Source of the DNA: Streptomyces goshikiensis | GTDB lineage: Bacteria; Actinomycetota; Actinomycetes; Streptomycetales; Streptomycetaceae | Reading direction: 5' to 3' | NCBI RefSeq assembly: GCF_014650555.1 | Contig: NZ_BMVE01000008.1 | Coordinates: 186,001-250,000, forward strand | DNA: 64,000 bases | Part shown: one piece after another, positions 17,089-25,584 of the stretch | How the letters are laid out: each line of letters opens with the position of its first letter | Position numbering within the stretch: position 1 is the first letter of the stretch | Notes under the pieces: model-generated | Databases searched by the model: none | What the model was told of the DNA's origin: nothing | Seen by the model: only the letters and a program-made list of their open reading frames with translations | Program-made: the position numbers and the translations under genes

Positions 17089-17136
17089 GAAAGGGCCCCC
17101 GGGCTCGGGACGGATCCCGAGCCCGGGGGCCCTTTC
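17089..17136. terminator. 22-bp perfect hairpin terminator of the amino-acid permease
   Basis: Arms 17089-17110 and 17115-17136 are perfectly complementary over 22 bp with a CGGA loop. It lies 20 bp beyond the stop of the minus-strand permease gene and ends in a T-run on that strand as well. Confidence 0.85.
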
Positions 17137-17155
17137 TCGCTGACCGCCGACGGGG

Positions 17156-18595
17156 TCAGCGGCGCGAGGCGGCGATCTCCGCGACGCGGCCGCGGACCAG
17201 GAACCAGCCTCCGACGAGGGCGGCGCCGATGACCGGGACGAAGAGGACGGTGGTGCGGCCGACCCCGCCGTCGCACCACATCAGGACCAGGACCGTCACG
17301 AGGAACACCAGCGTGACGATCTGCGTGTACGGGGCCCAGGGCAGCCGGTAGGACGGGCGTTCCAGGGTGCCCTGCTGCGCGCGGCGCCAGAAGTGGAGCG
17401 AGCAGAGCATGACCATCGCCCAGGTGCCGAGGATGCCGAGCGAGGCGAAGTTCAGGACGATTTCGAAGGCGTCCTTCGGCATGAAGTAGTTCAGGCCGAC
17501 TCCGGCGATGCCGAAGGCGGCGGTGAACAGGACGCCGCCGTAGGGGACCTTGCCCTTGTTCATGACGCCGGTGAACTTCGGGGCGGAGCCGGACACGGCC
17601 ATGGAGCGCAGGATGCGGCCCGTGGAGTAGAGGCCCGAGTTCAGCGAGGAGAGCGCGGCGGTCAGGACGACCAGGTTCATGACGCCGGCGGCGCCGGGGA
17701 CGCCGAGCTTGTCGAAGACGGTGACGAAGGGGCTCTGGTCCCCGGAGTACGAGGTGTACGGGAGCAGCAGGGCCAGCAGGACGACCGAGCCGACGTAGAA
17801 GATGCCCACGCGCCACATGATCGAGTTGATCGCCTTCGGCATGATCTTCTCGGGGTTCTCGGTCTCACCGGCGGCGACGCCGCACAGCTCGACGGAGGCG
17901 TACGCGAAGACCACGCCCTGGATCACCAGGAGCATCGGCAGGACGCCGGAGGGGAAGAGCCCGCCGTTGTCGGTGATGTTGGCCAGGCCCGGGGTGTTGC
18001 CGCCGATGTCGTGGCTGGTGGCCACCAGGTAGATGCCGACGATCAGGAAGATCGTGAGGGCGGCGACCTTGACCAGGGAGAACCAGAACTCCATCTCGCC
18101 GAAGTACTTCACCGAGATCAGGTTCGCGGTGAGGACGACGGCGAGGGCGATGAACGCGAGGACCCACTGGGGGACGTCGGTGAACATCGACCAGAAGTGG
18201 GCGTACGTCGCGGCGGCGGTGATGTCGGCCACGGTGGTCGTGGACCAGTTGAGGAAGTACAGCCAGCCGGCCGTGTAGGCGCCCTTCTCCCCCATGAACT
18301 CGCGCGCGTACGAGACGAAGGCGCCGGAGGAGGGGCGGTACAGGACGAGCTCGCCGAGGGCCCGGACGACGAAGAAGGCGAAGACGCCGCACACCGCGTA
18401 GGCGATCGCGAGGGACGGGCCGGCTCCGGCGAGGCGGCCGCCGGCTCCGAGGAACAGGCCGGTGCCTATCGCTCCGCCGATCGCGATCATGTTGATGTGG
18501 CGGGACTTGAGGTCCTTGCTGTAACCCTCGTCGCCGGCGTCGACATGGCGGGAAGACGCCGGGGCGGCGGCCTCGGTCAAGGTGCGGTCACTCAT
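17156..18595 (-). CDS. Amino-acid permease, AnsP/asparagine type
   Basis: A 479-aa inner-membrane secondary transporter of the APC superfamily with about 12 hydrophobic segments. The N-terminal amphipathic stretch L-K-S-R-H-I-N-M-I-A-I-G-G-A-I-G-T-G-L-F is the substrate-binding first helix of this family. The segments S-Y-A-R-E-F-M-G-E and L-N-W-S-T-T-T-V-A-D resemble L-asparagine permeases, so asparagine is the best guess among D-serine/alanine/glycine-type relatives. It is the downstream member of two consecutive permease genes on the minus strand, but the hairpin between them suggests independent transcription. Confidence 0.88.
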   Translation of the reverse strand: MSDRTLTEAAAPASSRHVDAGDEGYSKDLKSRHINMIAIGGAIGTGLFLGAGGRLAGAGPSLAIAYAVCGVFAFFVVRALGELVLYRPSSGAFVSYAREFMGEKGAYTAGWLYFLNWSTTTVADITAAATYAHFWSMFTDVPQWVLAFIALAVVLTANLISVKYFGEMEFWFSLVKVAALTIFLIVGIYLVATSHDIGGNTPGLANITDNGGLFPSGVLPMLLVIQGVVFAYASVELCGVAAGETENPEKIMPKAINSIMWRVGIFYVGSVVLLALLLPYTSYSGDQSPFVTVFDKLGVPGAAGVMNLVVLTAALSSLNSGLYSTGRILRSMAVSGSAPKFTGVMNKGKVPYGGVLFTAAFGIAGVGLNYFMPKDAFEIVLNFASLGILGTWAMVMLCSLHFWRRAQQGTLERPSYRLPWAPYTQIVTLVFLVTVLVLMWCDGGVGRTTVLFVPVIGAALVGGWFLVRGRVAEIAASRR

Positions 18596-18748
18596 GTAGG
18601 GCTTCGCCTTCGTGGGTGGGACAGGCAGGTCGCGGACCGCCGCTCAGGGGCGCTCGGTGGTGTCCCCTGTGTCGCGTTCCGGTGGTTTTTATGCCCCAGG
18701 AGACCATGAGGCCCGCCCCTCGCCAAAACCCGGGCCGCGCATGCGGAA

Positions 18749-18782
18749 GCCCCCGGCGACCATGGAAACGGGTGCCGGGGGC
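18749..18782 (-). terminator. Terminator between the two permease genes
   Basis: GCCCCCGGC at 18749-18757 and GCCGGGGGC at 18774-18782 form a stem extended by ACC/GGT after a one-base bulge. It lies about 30 bp past the stop of the upstream minus-strand permease. Confidence 0.6.
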
Positions 18783-18814
18783 CTCGGGGAAGCTGGAATG
18801 CGTGGCGCTGCGGG

Positions 18815-20359
18815 CTATTCGGCCGGGTCGGATCCGGCGGCCTGATCCAGGCGGAACGCCTCGTTCCCAAGGCCGATGCGGCCGTGTGCCGCCGGGTTGC
18901 GGCGGCGCAGCAGGAGGCCGCTCACGAGGCCGGCGACGGCCGCGGCGGCGATGATCGCGGGGAGCACCCAGCTGAGCGCGGAGCCCTCCTCGGCGCCGAT
19001 GAGGACGCCGAAGTCCTTGACGGTGTAGACGGCGATGCCGACGAGGGCGAGGCCGGAGAGGCCGGCCGCGACGAGCCGCCAGACCTGGGCGCCGGCGGTG
19101 CCGCGGCGGACGAAGAAGGCGATGACCGCGAAGGAGGCGGTGGCCATGAGGAGCGTCACACCGAGGGCGCCGACGCTGCCCATCCAGGTGAACAGGTGCA
19201 GGACGGGCGCGGTGGGGTCGCCGGCCGGCAGGTCGTCGGTGAGGGCGAAGGCGAGGACGACGACGGCGGCGATGCCGGTCTGCAGGAGCGAGCCGGTGCC
19301 GGGGGCGCCGGTGCCGGGGTTGGTGCGGCCGAAGGCGGCCGGGAGCAGCCCCTCGCGGCCCATGGCGAAGGCGTAGCGGGCGACGACGTTGTGGAAGCTG
19401 ATCATGGCGGCGAACATGCCCGTGACGAAGAGCACGTGCAGGACGTCGGTGAAGGTCGTGCCGAGGCGGTTCTCGGTGAGCTGGAACAGCAGGCCGGGTC
19501 CGGCGTCCGCGGCGGTCTCGACCACCTCGGAGGGTCCGGTGGCGACGGTCAGGGCCCAGGCGCTGAGCGCGAAGAAGAGGGCGACGAAGCCGACGGCGAG
19601 GAACATCACGCGGGAGACGACGATGTGCGGCTTGCTGGTCTCCTCGGCGTAGACCGGGGACTGCTCGAAGCCGACGAAGGCGGCGATGCAGAAGCACAGG
19701 GCGGTGCCGAGGCCGGCGCCGCCGAGGGTGTCGGGGTTGAAGGCGTGCAGGGAGAGGCCTTCGGCGCCGGGCTTGGCCAGGGCGGCGAGGTCGAAGATGA
19801 CGACGAGGGCGCACTCGATGAGGAGGAGGACGCCGAGCACCTTGGCGTTGAGGTCGATCTTCAGCCAGCCGAGGGCGCCGGTGGCGGCGACCGCGAGCAG
19901 GGCGGGGATCCACCAGGCGAGCTCCGCGTTCAGGTAGGTGGCGAGGAGGCCGGAGATCTCGAAGCCGAGGATGCCGTAGACGCCGGCCTGCATGGCGCTG
20001 TACGCGACGAGGGCGACGACGGAGGCGGCGGCGCCGGCGGTGGGGCCGAGGCCGCGCGCGATGTAGGCGTAGAAGGCGCCGGCGTTGTGGACGTGCCGGC
20101 TCATCTCGGCGTAGCCGATGCTGAACAGGGCGAGGACGGCGCCCAGGATGACGAAGAGCAGGGGCTGGCCGACGATGCCCATGACGCCGAAGGTGGTCGG
20201 CATGACCCCGGCGACGACCATGAGGGGCGCGCTGGCGGCCAGTACGGAGAGCAGCAGGCCGGCGGTGCCGAGGCGGCCCGCGCGCAGGGCCCGGTCCTCG
20301 CCCTTGTACGTGCGTATCTCGGCCGGGTTCGAGGCCGTGGTGGATCTGGCCGTCGGCAT
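18815..20359 (-). CDS. APC-family amino-acid/polyamine permease
   Basis: A 514-aa membrane protein with about 12 transmembrane helices. A short hydrophilic N-terminus with Y-K-G-E-D-R-A-L-R-A-G leads into the first helix carrying S-A-P-L-M-V-V-A-G. The A-G-A-F-Y-A-Y-I-A-R-G-L-G-P segment is typical of the APC subgroup that includes GabP/YhdG-like and putrescine importers. Both termini face the cytoplasm. The substrate cannot be deduced. A helical TPR-like protein gene ends 76 bp upstream on the same strand and may be co-transcribed. Confidence 0.85.
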   Translation of the reverse strand: MPTARSTTASNPAEIRTYKGEDRALRAGRLGTAGLLLSVLAASAPLMVVAGVMPTTFGVMGIVGQPLLFVILGAVLALFSIGYAEMSRHVHNAGAFYAYIARGLGPTAGAAASVVALVAYSAMQAGVYGILGFEISGLLATYLNAELAWWIPALLAVAATGALGWLKIDLNAKVLGVLLLIECALVVIFDLAALAKPGAEGLSLHAFNPDTLGGAGLGTALCFCIAAFVGFEQSPVYAEETSKPHIVVSRVMFLAVGFVALFFALSAWALTVATGPSEVVETAADAGPGLLFQLTENRLGTTFTDVLHVLFVTGMFAAMISFHNVVARYAFAMGREGLLPAAFGRTNPGTGAPGTGSLLQTGIAAVVVLAFALTDDLPAGDPTAPVLHLFTWMGSVGALGVTLLMATASFAVIAFFVRRGTAGAQVWRLVAAGLSGLALVGIAVYTVKDFGVLIGAEEGSALSWVLPAIIAAAAVAGLVSGLLLRRRNPAAHGRIGLGNEAFRLDQAAGSDPAE

Positions 20360-20435
20360 GGCGGCGTCCTTTCGCGGGGCGGTGGTTGCGGGGGCGGGCG
20401 GGGCTGGCGCGGCGGCGGCGGAGTGGCGCCGGGGG

Positions 20436-21383
20436 CTAGGCGGAGCCGAGCGCGGCGTTGCGCGCGGCGAGGAAGGCCTTGTGCGGGTCGAGGTCCGGAT
20501 AGGACCAGGGGGCGCGGGTGGCGTGGCGCCCGATGCGGTGGAACAGGGCGGCGGCCTCGGCGGGCCGGCCCTCGCAGAGTTTGGCGTGGGCGAGGAAGTT
20601 GAGGTCGACCCGGTTGCGGGGGTGGTCCTCGCGCTCCCACTCCAGCCACCAGTCGAAGGCGGAGCGCAGCACCTGTCGGGCGCGACGGCCGGACCAGTGC
20701 TGGCCGGCGCTCTCGAAGGTGTGGCCGTGGGTCGCGGCGAGCACGCGGTAGCGCTCGGCGTGCGCGATGACGGGGAGCACGGCGAGCGGGGAGTCGGCCG
20801 GGGACTCCTCGGCGGCCCAGGCGGCGAAGTCGTAGACCTCGTGGAGCGGGTCGTGTCCGGCGGCGGGGGCGCGTTCGGCCAGCTTGGCGACCATCAGGTG
20901 GTGGGCGTGGTGGTGCTCCCGGTGGCGGGCCCGGACCTGGTCGAAGTGGCGGCTGAACTCCTCCTCGGAGCCGAAGGCGCGGGAGAGCAGGAGCAGGCCG
21001 AGCCAGGGGGTGGGGTCGGCGGGGAGCAGGGCGGCGGCGCGGCGGCAGGCGTCCTCGGCGGCCTCGGGGGCGCCCTTGCCGCGCAGGGCGCCGAAGACGG
21101 TGGCGCAGGCGAGCAGGGTGGCGGCGTCGACGCTGTCGGGTTCGGCGAGCAGCCATTCGCGGGACCATGCGGTGGCGGCGGGGGTTTCGGCGAGGGCGAC
21201 GACGCGGTGCCCGCGGCGGTCCCAGTCGTCCGCGGTGGCGACGAGGAGGGCGCGGGCCTTGGACCACCGGCCCTGGGTGAACTGGCTTCGGACGTCGACC
21301 AGTTCGGTGTCACAGAGGGCGGAGTCGAAGAGCTGCGCGTCCCGCTTGCGGGCGCGCGGAAGGGGCGGCGGGGGCGGGGACAC
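20436..21383 (-). CDS. Hypothetical helical (TPR-like) protein
   Basis: A 315-aa soluble protein made almost wholly of Ala/Leu-rich helices, with recurring R-A-A-A-L-L-P-A-D-P-T-P-W-L-G and G-R-P-A-E-A-A-A-L-F segments that look like tetratricopeptide-type helix pairs. It contains an unusual R-E-H-H-H-A-H-H-L-M histidine cluster in the middle. The GTG start at 21383 is supported by GGAGGGAA 8 nt upstream. I do not recognise a family. It precedes a permease on the same strand, so it may be a cytoplasmic partner or be unrelated. Confidence 0.7.
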   Translation of the reverse strand: MSPPPPPLPRARKRDAQLFDSALCDTELVDVRSQFTQGRWSKARALLVATADDWDRRGHRVVALAETPAATAWSREWLLAEPDSVDAATLLACATVFGALRGKGAPEAAEDACRRAAALLPADPTPWLGLLLLSRAFGSEEEFSRHFDQVRARHREHHHAHHLMVAKLAERAPAAGHDPLHEVYDFAAWAAEESPADSPLAVLPVIAHAERYRVLAATHGHTFESAGQHWSGRRARQVLRSAFDWWLEWEREDHPRNRVDLNFLAHAKLCEGRPAEAAALFHRIGRHATRAPWSYPDLDPHKAFLAARNAALGSA

Positions 21384-21605
21384 CGCGGGTTCCCTCCAGG
21401 ACGCGGGCGCGGGCGGGCAAGGGGATCAGGCGGACGAGCGCATCCGGATGATCACGCACAGCAAAGCGGTACGCACAGCTCCGAGTCAAGGTCCAGGCCA
21501 CTGGGTGGCGTGTTTCAACTGGTCTTCCGAGGGGGTGAGTTGGGACCCGCTGCGAGGCGCGGGGTCCTCGCGGGGGCGGGCGGGCGTCCGTCGTAAGGTC
21601 GACGG

Positions 21606-22037
21606 ATGACCACCTACGAAGATCTCCCTCCGTACCTGCTCGGCTTCCCCGGACCGCTGCGCGACCAGCTGGTGGCGGCGGTGCTGAGCGGCGCGAAGAC
21701 CGCGACGACGGGGCTGTTCCCCGAATACGAGGCCGAGGGCGAACCGCTGCCGGTGCCGGGTGAGCGCAGCCTCCTGCTGGATTCGGCGGAGCGGGCGGTG
21801 GCGGTGGTGGAGGTGACGGACGTACGGGTGGTGCGGCTCGCGGAGGTGGATCTGCGGCACGCGCTGGACGAGGGCGAGGGGTACGCGTCAGTGGCCGAAT
21901 GGCGTACCTCGCACGAGGGGTTCTGGCACAGCGCGCCGATCCGCGAGGCGCTGGGCGACCCGGAGTACACGGTGGACGACGACACGCTCGTGGTGATGGA
22001 ACGGTTCCGGGTGCTCACCCGGCTCCCGGCGTCCTAG
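21606..22037 (+). CDS. ASCH domain protein
   Basis: A 143-aa protein composed of one ASCH domain, a PUA-related fold proposed to bind RNA. Visible family landmarks are the S-G-A-K-T-A-T-T-G-L segment (about 29-38), the strand V-A-V-V-E-V-T-D-V-R-V, and the late segment E-G-E-G-Y-A-S-V-A-E-W. Some ASCH proteins hydrolyse N4-acetylcytidine, using the lysine of the G-A-K-T region; that activity here is possible but unproven. It is a stand-alone gene between convergent and divergent neighbours. Confidence 0.85.
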   Translation: MTTYEDLPPYLLGFPGPLRDQLVAAVLSGAKTATTGLFPEYEAEGEPLPVPGERSLLLDSAERAVAVVEVTDVRVVRLAEVDLRHALDEGEGYASVAEWRTSHEGFWHSAPIREALGDPEYTVDDDTLVVMERFRVLTRLPAS

Positions 22038-22104
22038 CCGTACCGCCCCCGCGGACCCGGGGCCCCGGCCCGGCCCGCAGGGGCCCCGGCGGCCCCCGGC
22101 CCGG

Positions 22105-23760
22105 CTAGGAGACCGCCGCGGCGGCGGCCCGGCCGGCCGCGCGGCCGGAGAAGATGCAGCCGCCGAGGAAGGTGCCCTCCAGCGCGCGGTAGCCGTGCAC
22201 CCCGCCGCCGCCGAAGCCGGCCGCCTCGCCCGCCGCGTACAGGCCCGGCAGCGGGTCGCCGGAACCGGTGAGGACCCGGGAGGAGAGGTCGGTCTCCAGC
22301 CCGCCGAGCGACTTGCGGGTCAGGATCGAGAGCCGGACGGCGATCAGCGGGCCCGCCTTCGGGTCCAGGATCCGGTGCGGCGCGGCGGTGCGGATCAGCC
22401 GGTCGCCGAGGTACTTGCGGGCGCCGTGGATGGCCGTCACCTGGAGGTCCTTGGTGAAGGGGTTGGCGATCGCCCGGTCCCGGGCCACGATCTCGCCGCG
22501 GACGGTGGCCTCGTCGAGGAGGTCCTCGCCGGTGACCGCGTTCATGCCGCGCACCAGCGCCGCCAGGTTCCGTTCGACGACGAAGTCCGCGCCCTTGTCC
22601 ATGAACGCCTTGACCGGCCCGGGCACCGCCTGCCGCGCGCGGTCGATGACGTCGCGGACGGACTTCCCGGTGAGGTCCGGGTTCTGCTCCGAGCCCGAGA
22701 GGCCGAACTCCTTGCCTATGACGCGCTGGTTGAGCACGAACCAGGTGTGGTCGTGGCCCGTCTTCATGATGTGGTCGAGGGTGCCGAGGGTGTCGAACCC
22801 TGGGAACAGCGGTACGGGCAGCCGCTTCCCGGTCGCGTCCAGCCACAGCGAGGACGGCCCGGGCAGGATGCGGATGCCGTGCTTGGCCCAGATCGGGTCC
22901 CAGTTCCCGATGCCCTCGGTGTAGTGCCACATCCGGTCCTTGTTGATGTGGCTGGCGCCCGCCTCCTCCGCGATGCCCAGCATCAGGCCGTCGACGTGCG
23001 CCGGGACCCCGGAGAGCAGCCGGTCCGGCGGGGTGCCGAGGCGGGCGGGCCACTGCTTTCGCACCAGGTCGTGGTTGCCTCCGATGCCGCCGCTGGTGAC
23101 GATCACCGCCTGGGCCCGGAGGGAGAACTCCCCGGTGCTCTCGCGGCCGCTCGCGGTACCCCGTACGGCGTCGGAGGGGGCGAGGACCTCGCCCGTCACG
23201 GTGTCCAGGGCGCCGGCGGTGCGTCCGAGGCCGGTGACCCGGTGGCGGAAGCGGAGCTGGACCAGGCCGCGGGCCACTCCGGCACGGACCCGGCGTTCGA
23301 AGGGTTCGACCAGGCCGGGGCCGGTGCCCCAGGTGATGTGGAAGCGGGGGACGGAGTTCCCGTGCCCGTTGGCGTCGTAGCCGCCGCGCTCCGCCCAGCC
23401 GACGACGGGGAAGAAGCGGACGCCCTGGGCGTGCAGCCAGGGCCGCTTCTCGCCGGCCGCGAAGTCCACGTAGGCCTCGGCCCAGCGGCGGGGCCAGGCG
23501 TCCTCCTCGCGGTCGAAGCCGGCGGTCCCGTACCAGTCCTGGAGGGCGAGTTCGCGGCTGTCCTTGATCCGCATCCGGCGCTGTTCGGGCGAGCCGACGA
23601 AGAAGAGGCCTCCGAAGGACCAGTGGGCCTGGCCGCCGAGGGACTGTTCGGGTTCCTGGTCGAGCAGGATGACCTTGCGCCCCGCGTCGACGAGCTCGGC
23701 GGTGGCCACGAGGCCCGCCAGCCCGGCCCCGATCACGGTCACGTCTGCGTCGTACGTCAT
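22105..23760 (-). CDS. FAD-binding dehydrogenase (3-ketosteroid-delta1-dehydrogenase-like)
   Basis: A 551-aa flavoprotein with the N-terminal dinucleotide motif V-I-G-A-G-L-A-G-L-V-A-T (residues 9-20), then L-L-D-Q-E-P and S-L-G-G-Q-A-H-W-S-F-G-G-L, hallmarks of the fumarate reductase/KstD superfamily. A C-terminal FAD segment reads G-L-Y-A-A-G-E-A-A-G-F-G-G-G-G. Actinobacterial proteins of this length and start are annotated as FAD-binding dehydrogenases. No steroid-degradation genes are nearby, so the substrate remains open. It is divergent from the NUDIX gene. Confidence 0.88.
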   Translation of the reverse strand: MTYDADVTVIGAGLAGLVATAELVDAGRKVILLDQEPEQSLGGQAHWSFGGLFFVGSPEQRRMRIKDSRELALQDWYGTAGFDREEDAWPRRWAEAYVDFAAGEKRPWLHAQGVRFFPVVGWAERGGYDANGHGNSVPRFHITWGTGPGLVEPFERRVRAGVARGLVQLRFRHRVTGLGRTAGALDTVTGEVLAPSDAVRGTASGRESTGEFSLRAQAVIVTSGGIGGNHDLVRKQWPARLGTPPDRLLSGVPAHVDGLMLGIAEEAGASHINKDRMWHYTEGIGNWDPIWAKHGIRILPGPSSLWLDATGKRLPVPLFPGFDTLGTLDHIMKTGHDHTWFVLNQRVIGKEFGLSGSEQNPDLTGKSVRDVIDRARQAVPGPVKAFMDKGADFVVERNLAALVRGMNAVTGEDLLDEATVRGEIVARDRAIANPFTKDLQVTAIHGARKYLGDRLIRTAAPHRILDPKAGPLIAVRLSILTRKSLGGLETDLSSRVLTGSGDPLPGLYAAGEAAGFGGGGVHGYRALEGTFLGGCIFSGRAAGRAAAAAVS

Positions 23761-23853
23761 GGGAACCCGTCCTCCGGTCGCTGTGGTGGGGCAGATCCTT
23801 TGCTACGGAGCGGTAACCAGTCAACAGCGGCGACGGGAGGGCCGCGTGGTTGG

Positions 23854-24384
23854 ATGACCGCCGTGAGTGCCGCTGATGAAGTACTGGACGTGGTGGACCG
23901 GGACGACCGGGTGACGGGGCAGGCCCCGCGCGGGGAGGTGTACGCCCGCGGGCTGCTCCACCGGTGCGTGTTCGTGCTCGCCAGGAACGCCGAGGGGCGG
24001 ATCTTCGTACACCGGCGGACGGCGTCGAAGCTGGTGTTCCCCTCGGCCTACGACATGTTCGTGGGCGGGGTGCTGGGCGCGGGCGAGGAGTACGCCGAGG
24101 CCGCACTGCGCGAGGCCGAGGAGGAGCTGGGGGTGTCGGGGCTGGGACAGCCGGAGCCGCTGCTGAAGTTCCTCTACGAGGGGCCGGGCGGGGCCTGGTG
24201 GTCGTACGTGCACGAGGTGCGGTGCGAGATGCCGGTGTCCCCGCAGGTGTCGGAGGTGGCGTGGCACGCGTGGCTCACGGAGGAGGAGCTGGCGGCGCGG
24301 GTGGCCGGCGGAGAGTGGCCGTGGGTGCCGGACGGGCTGGAGGCGTACCGGCGGCTGCGCGCGTACCGGGAGTCCCGCCAGTAG
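23854..24384 (+). CDS. NUDIX hydrolase (YfcD-like)
   Basis: A 176-aa hydrolase with a complete Nudix box: G-x5-E-x7-R-E-A-E-E-E-L-G, starting at G in V-G-G-V-L-G-A-G-E-E (about residue 73). The N-terminal pattern V-V-D-R-D-D-R-V-x-G plus L-L-H-R-C-V-F-V is that of the YfcD/isopentenyl-diphosphate-isomerase-like subgroup. It hydrolyses a nucleoside diphosphate linked to an unknown moiety, with Mg2+ held by the box glutamates. The ATG at 23854 is used; a GTG nine bases later is an alternative start. It precedes the two DUF202 genes by 9 bp, probably as one operon. Confidence 0.9.
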   Translation: MTAVSAADEVLDVVDRDDRVTGQAPRGEVYARGLLHRCVFVLARNAEGRIFVHRRTASKLVFPSAYDMFVGGVLGAGEEYAEAALREAEEELGVSGLGQPEPLLKFLYEGPGGAWWSYVHEVRCEMPVSPQVSEVAWHAWLTEEELAARVAGGEWPWVPDGLEAYRRLRAYRESRQ

Positions 24385-24393
24385 ATTGATCAG

Positions 24394-24792
24394 GTGATCG
24401 ACTTCGTCAAGGACGTGCGGCTCTGGTTCGCGCCGCGGCTGCTGCGGGACGAGGGCGAGACTCCCGACTACCGGTTCTCGCTCGCCAACGAGCGCACCTT
24501 CCTGGCCTGGATCAGGACGGCGCTGGCGCTGGTGGGCGGCGGTTTCGCCGTCGACCAGTTCCTGCCGGACCTGCGCTGGGGCGTGCGGGTCGGGATGTCG
24601 CTCGCGCTGCTCGCGGTGGGCGCGGCCTGTGCACTGCGGGCGGTGAACCACTGGGTGCGGTGCGAGCGGGCGATGCGGCGGGGCGAGGACCTGCCGCCGT
24701 CGCGGTTCCCGGTGCTGCTGAGCCTGGGGGTGGGGCTGGTCGCGGTGGCGATGATGGTGGTCGTCCTGCTCGGCTGGACGACGGGGCGGTGA
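24394..24792 (+). CDS. YidH/DUF202 membrane protein, first copy
   Basis: A 132-aa inner-membrane protein with three hydrophobic helices. The N-terminal hydrophilic part contains the DUF202 signature L-A-N-E-R-T-F-L-A-W-I-R-T (about 29-41). It starts at GTG. Its stop overlaps the next gene's GTG by 4 bp, so the pair is translationally coupled and may form a hetero-oligomer. The function of DUF202 proteins is unknown. Confidence 0.9.
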   Translation: MIDFVKDVRLWFAPRLLRDEGETPDYRFSLANERTFLAWIRTALALVGGGFAVDQFLPDLRWGVRVGMSLALLAVGAACALRAVNHWVRCERAMRRGEDLPPSRFPVLLSLGVGLVAVAMMVVVLLGWTTGR

Positions 24793-25109
24793 GCACCTCC
24801 GGGGCGGCGGCGCGCGATGCCGGGCTCCAGCCGGAGCGGACCCGGCTCGCGTGGCGGCGTACGACGCTGGCGTGCTCGGTGGTGGCGGTACTGGCGCTGC
24901 GCCAGGCCCTGCGCGGGTCGGGCTCGCCGTCGGAGGTGGGCGGGGCGGCGGTGATCGCGCTGCTCTGGGTGGCGTTCCTGTGGGCGGCGCACCGGCGGAT
25001 CCGGGAGCTGGCGGCGGAGCGGCCGCCGGGGCTGGCGCCGCGCGCGGCGCTGGCGGTGGTGGGGTGCACGGTGGCGCTGGCGGCGTTCGCGGTGGCGGTG
25101 ATCCTCTGA
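24789..25109 (+). CDS. DUF202 membrane protein, second copy
   Basis: A 106-aa membrane protein with three predicted helices and the related signature L-Q-P-E-R-T-R-L-A-W-R-R-T (about 13-25). It starts at a GTG lying inside the previous gene's stop (GTGA overlap). Paired DUF202 genes of different length are common in actinobacteria. No function is known. Confidence 0.88.
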   Translation: MSTSGAAARDAGLQPERTRLAWRRTTLACSVVAVLALRQALRGSGSPSEVGGAAVIALLWVAFLWAAHRRIRELAAERPPGLAPRAALAVVGCTVALAAFAVAVIL

Positions 25110-25202
25110 ACCGCTGATGTGATGGTCCGCCTTGTCGCGCGTGCCCGCGCCACTGAGGAACAGAACGGGCGATCCGGGGCAATCCGCACTAGCCTCGGCC
25201 GC

Positions 25203-25499
25203 ATGACGACCTTGCACCACGAGCACCCCACGCACGAGCACACCCACGGCCCCGGCTGTGGCCACACCGAGGTCGACCACGGCGACCACGTCGACTACGC
25301 GCACGACGGCCACCTGCACCGGGAGCACTCCGGGCACTGGGACGAGTGCGAGCCCTCGGGCCACACCGCCCACGAAGACCACGACCACGCCCACCGCCCG
25401 GGCTGCGGGCACGAAGCGGTCCCGCACGGCGACCACGTGGACTACGTGCACGACGGCCACCGGCACGCGGAACACGACGGTCACTACGACGACCACTGA
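25203..25499 (+). CDS. Histidine-rich small protein with duplicated metal-binding repeat
   Basis: A 98-aa soluble protein in which 28 residues (29%) are histidine and many others are Asp or Glu. It is built of two copies of one unit of about 45 residues: G-P-G-C-G-H ... H-G-D-H-V-D-Y-A-H-D-G-H (from 16) and R-P-G-C-G-H ... H-G-D-H-V-D-Y-V-H-D-G-H (from 65). Each unit has one Cys in the G-C-G-H motif. Such composition fits zinc or nickel buffering, as in SlyD/HypB tails or zinc-chaperone metal pools. There is no signal peptide or membrane segment. It precedes a metallo-hydrolase by 85 bp. A search by eye found no Zur-like operator. Confidence 0.8.
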   Translation: MTTLHHEHPTHEHTHGPGCGHTEVDHGDHVDYAHDGHLHREHSGHWDECEPSGHTAHEDHDHAHRPGCGHEAVPHGDHVDYVHDGHRHAEHDGHYDDH

Positions 25500-25584
25500 G
25501 GAATCGCGACCCCGCACTCCCCCCGGCGTCGCGAGGGCTGACAGGATGCCGACTGCCTGTCACAGCGAGCCGGGGAGAGCGCAC

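Noticed and set aside
16934-17138. tRNA-Leu as an integration site for a mobile element
   Set aside because: No integrase, excisionase or duplicated tRNA end is present; the following sequence is two terminators and a housekeeping permease.
25110-25202. Zur-type operator before the histidine-rich gene
   Set aside because: No AT-rich palindrome with the expected spacing is present in the 93 bp before the start.
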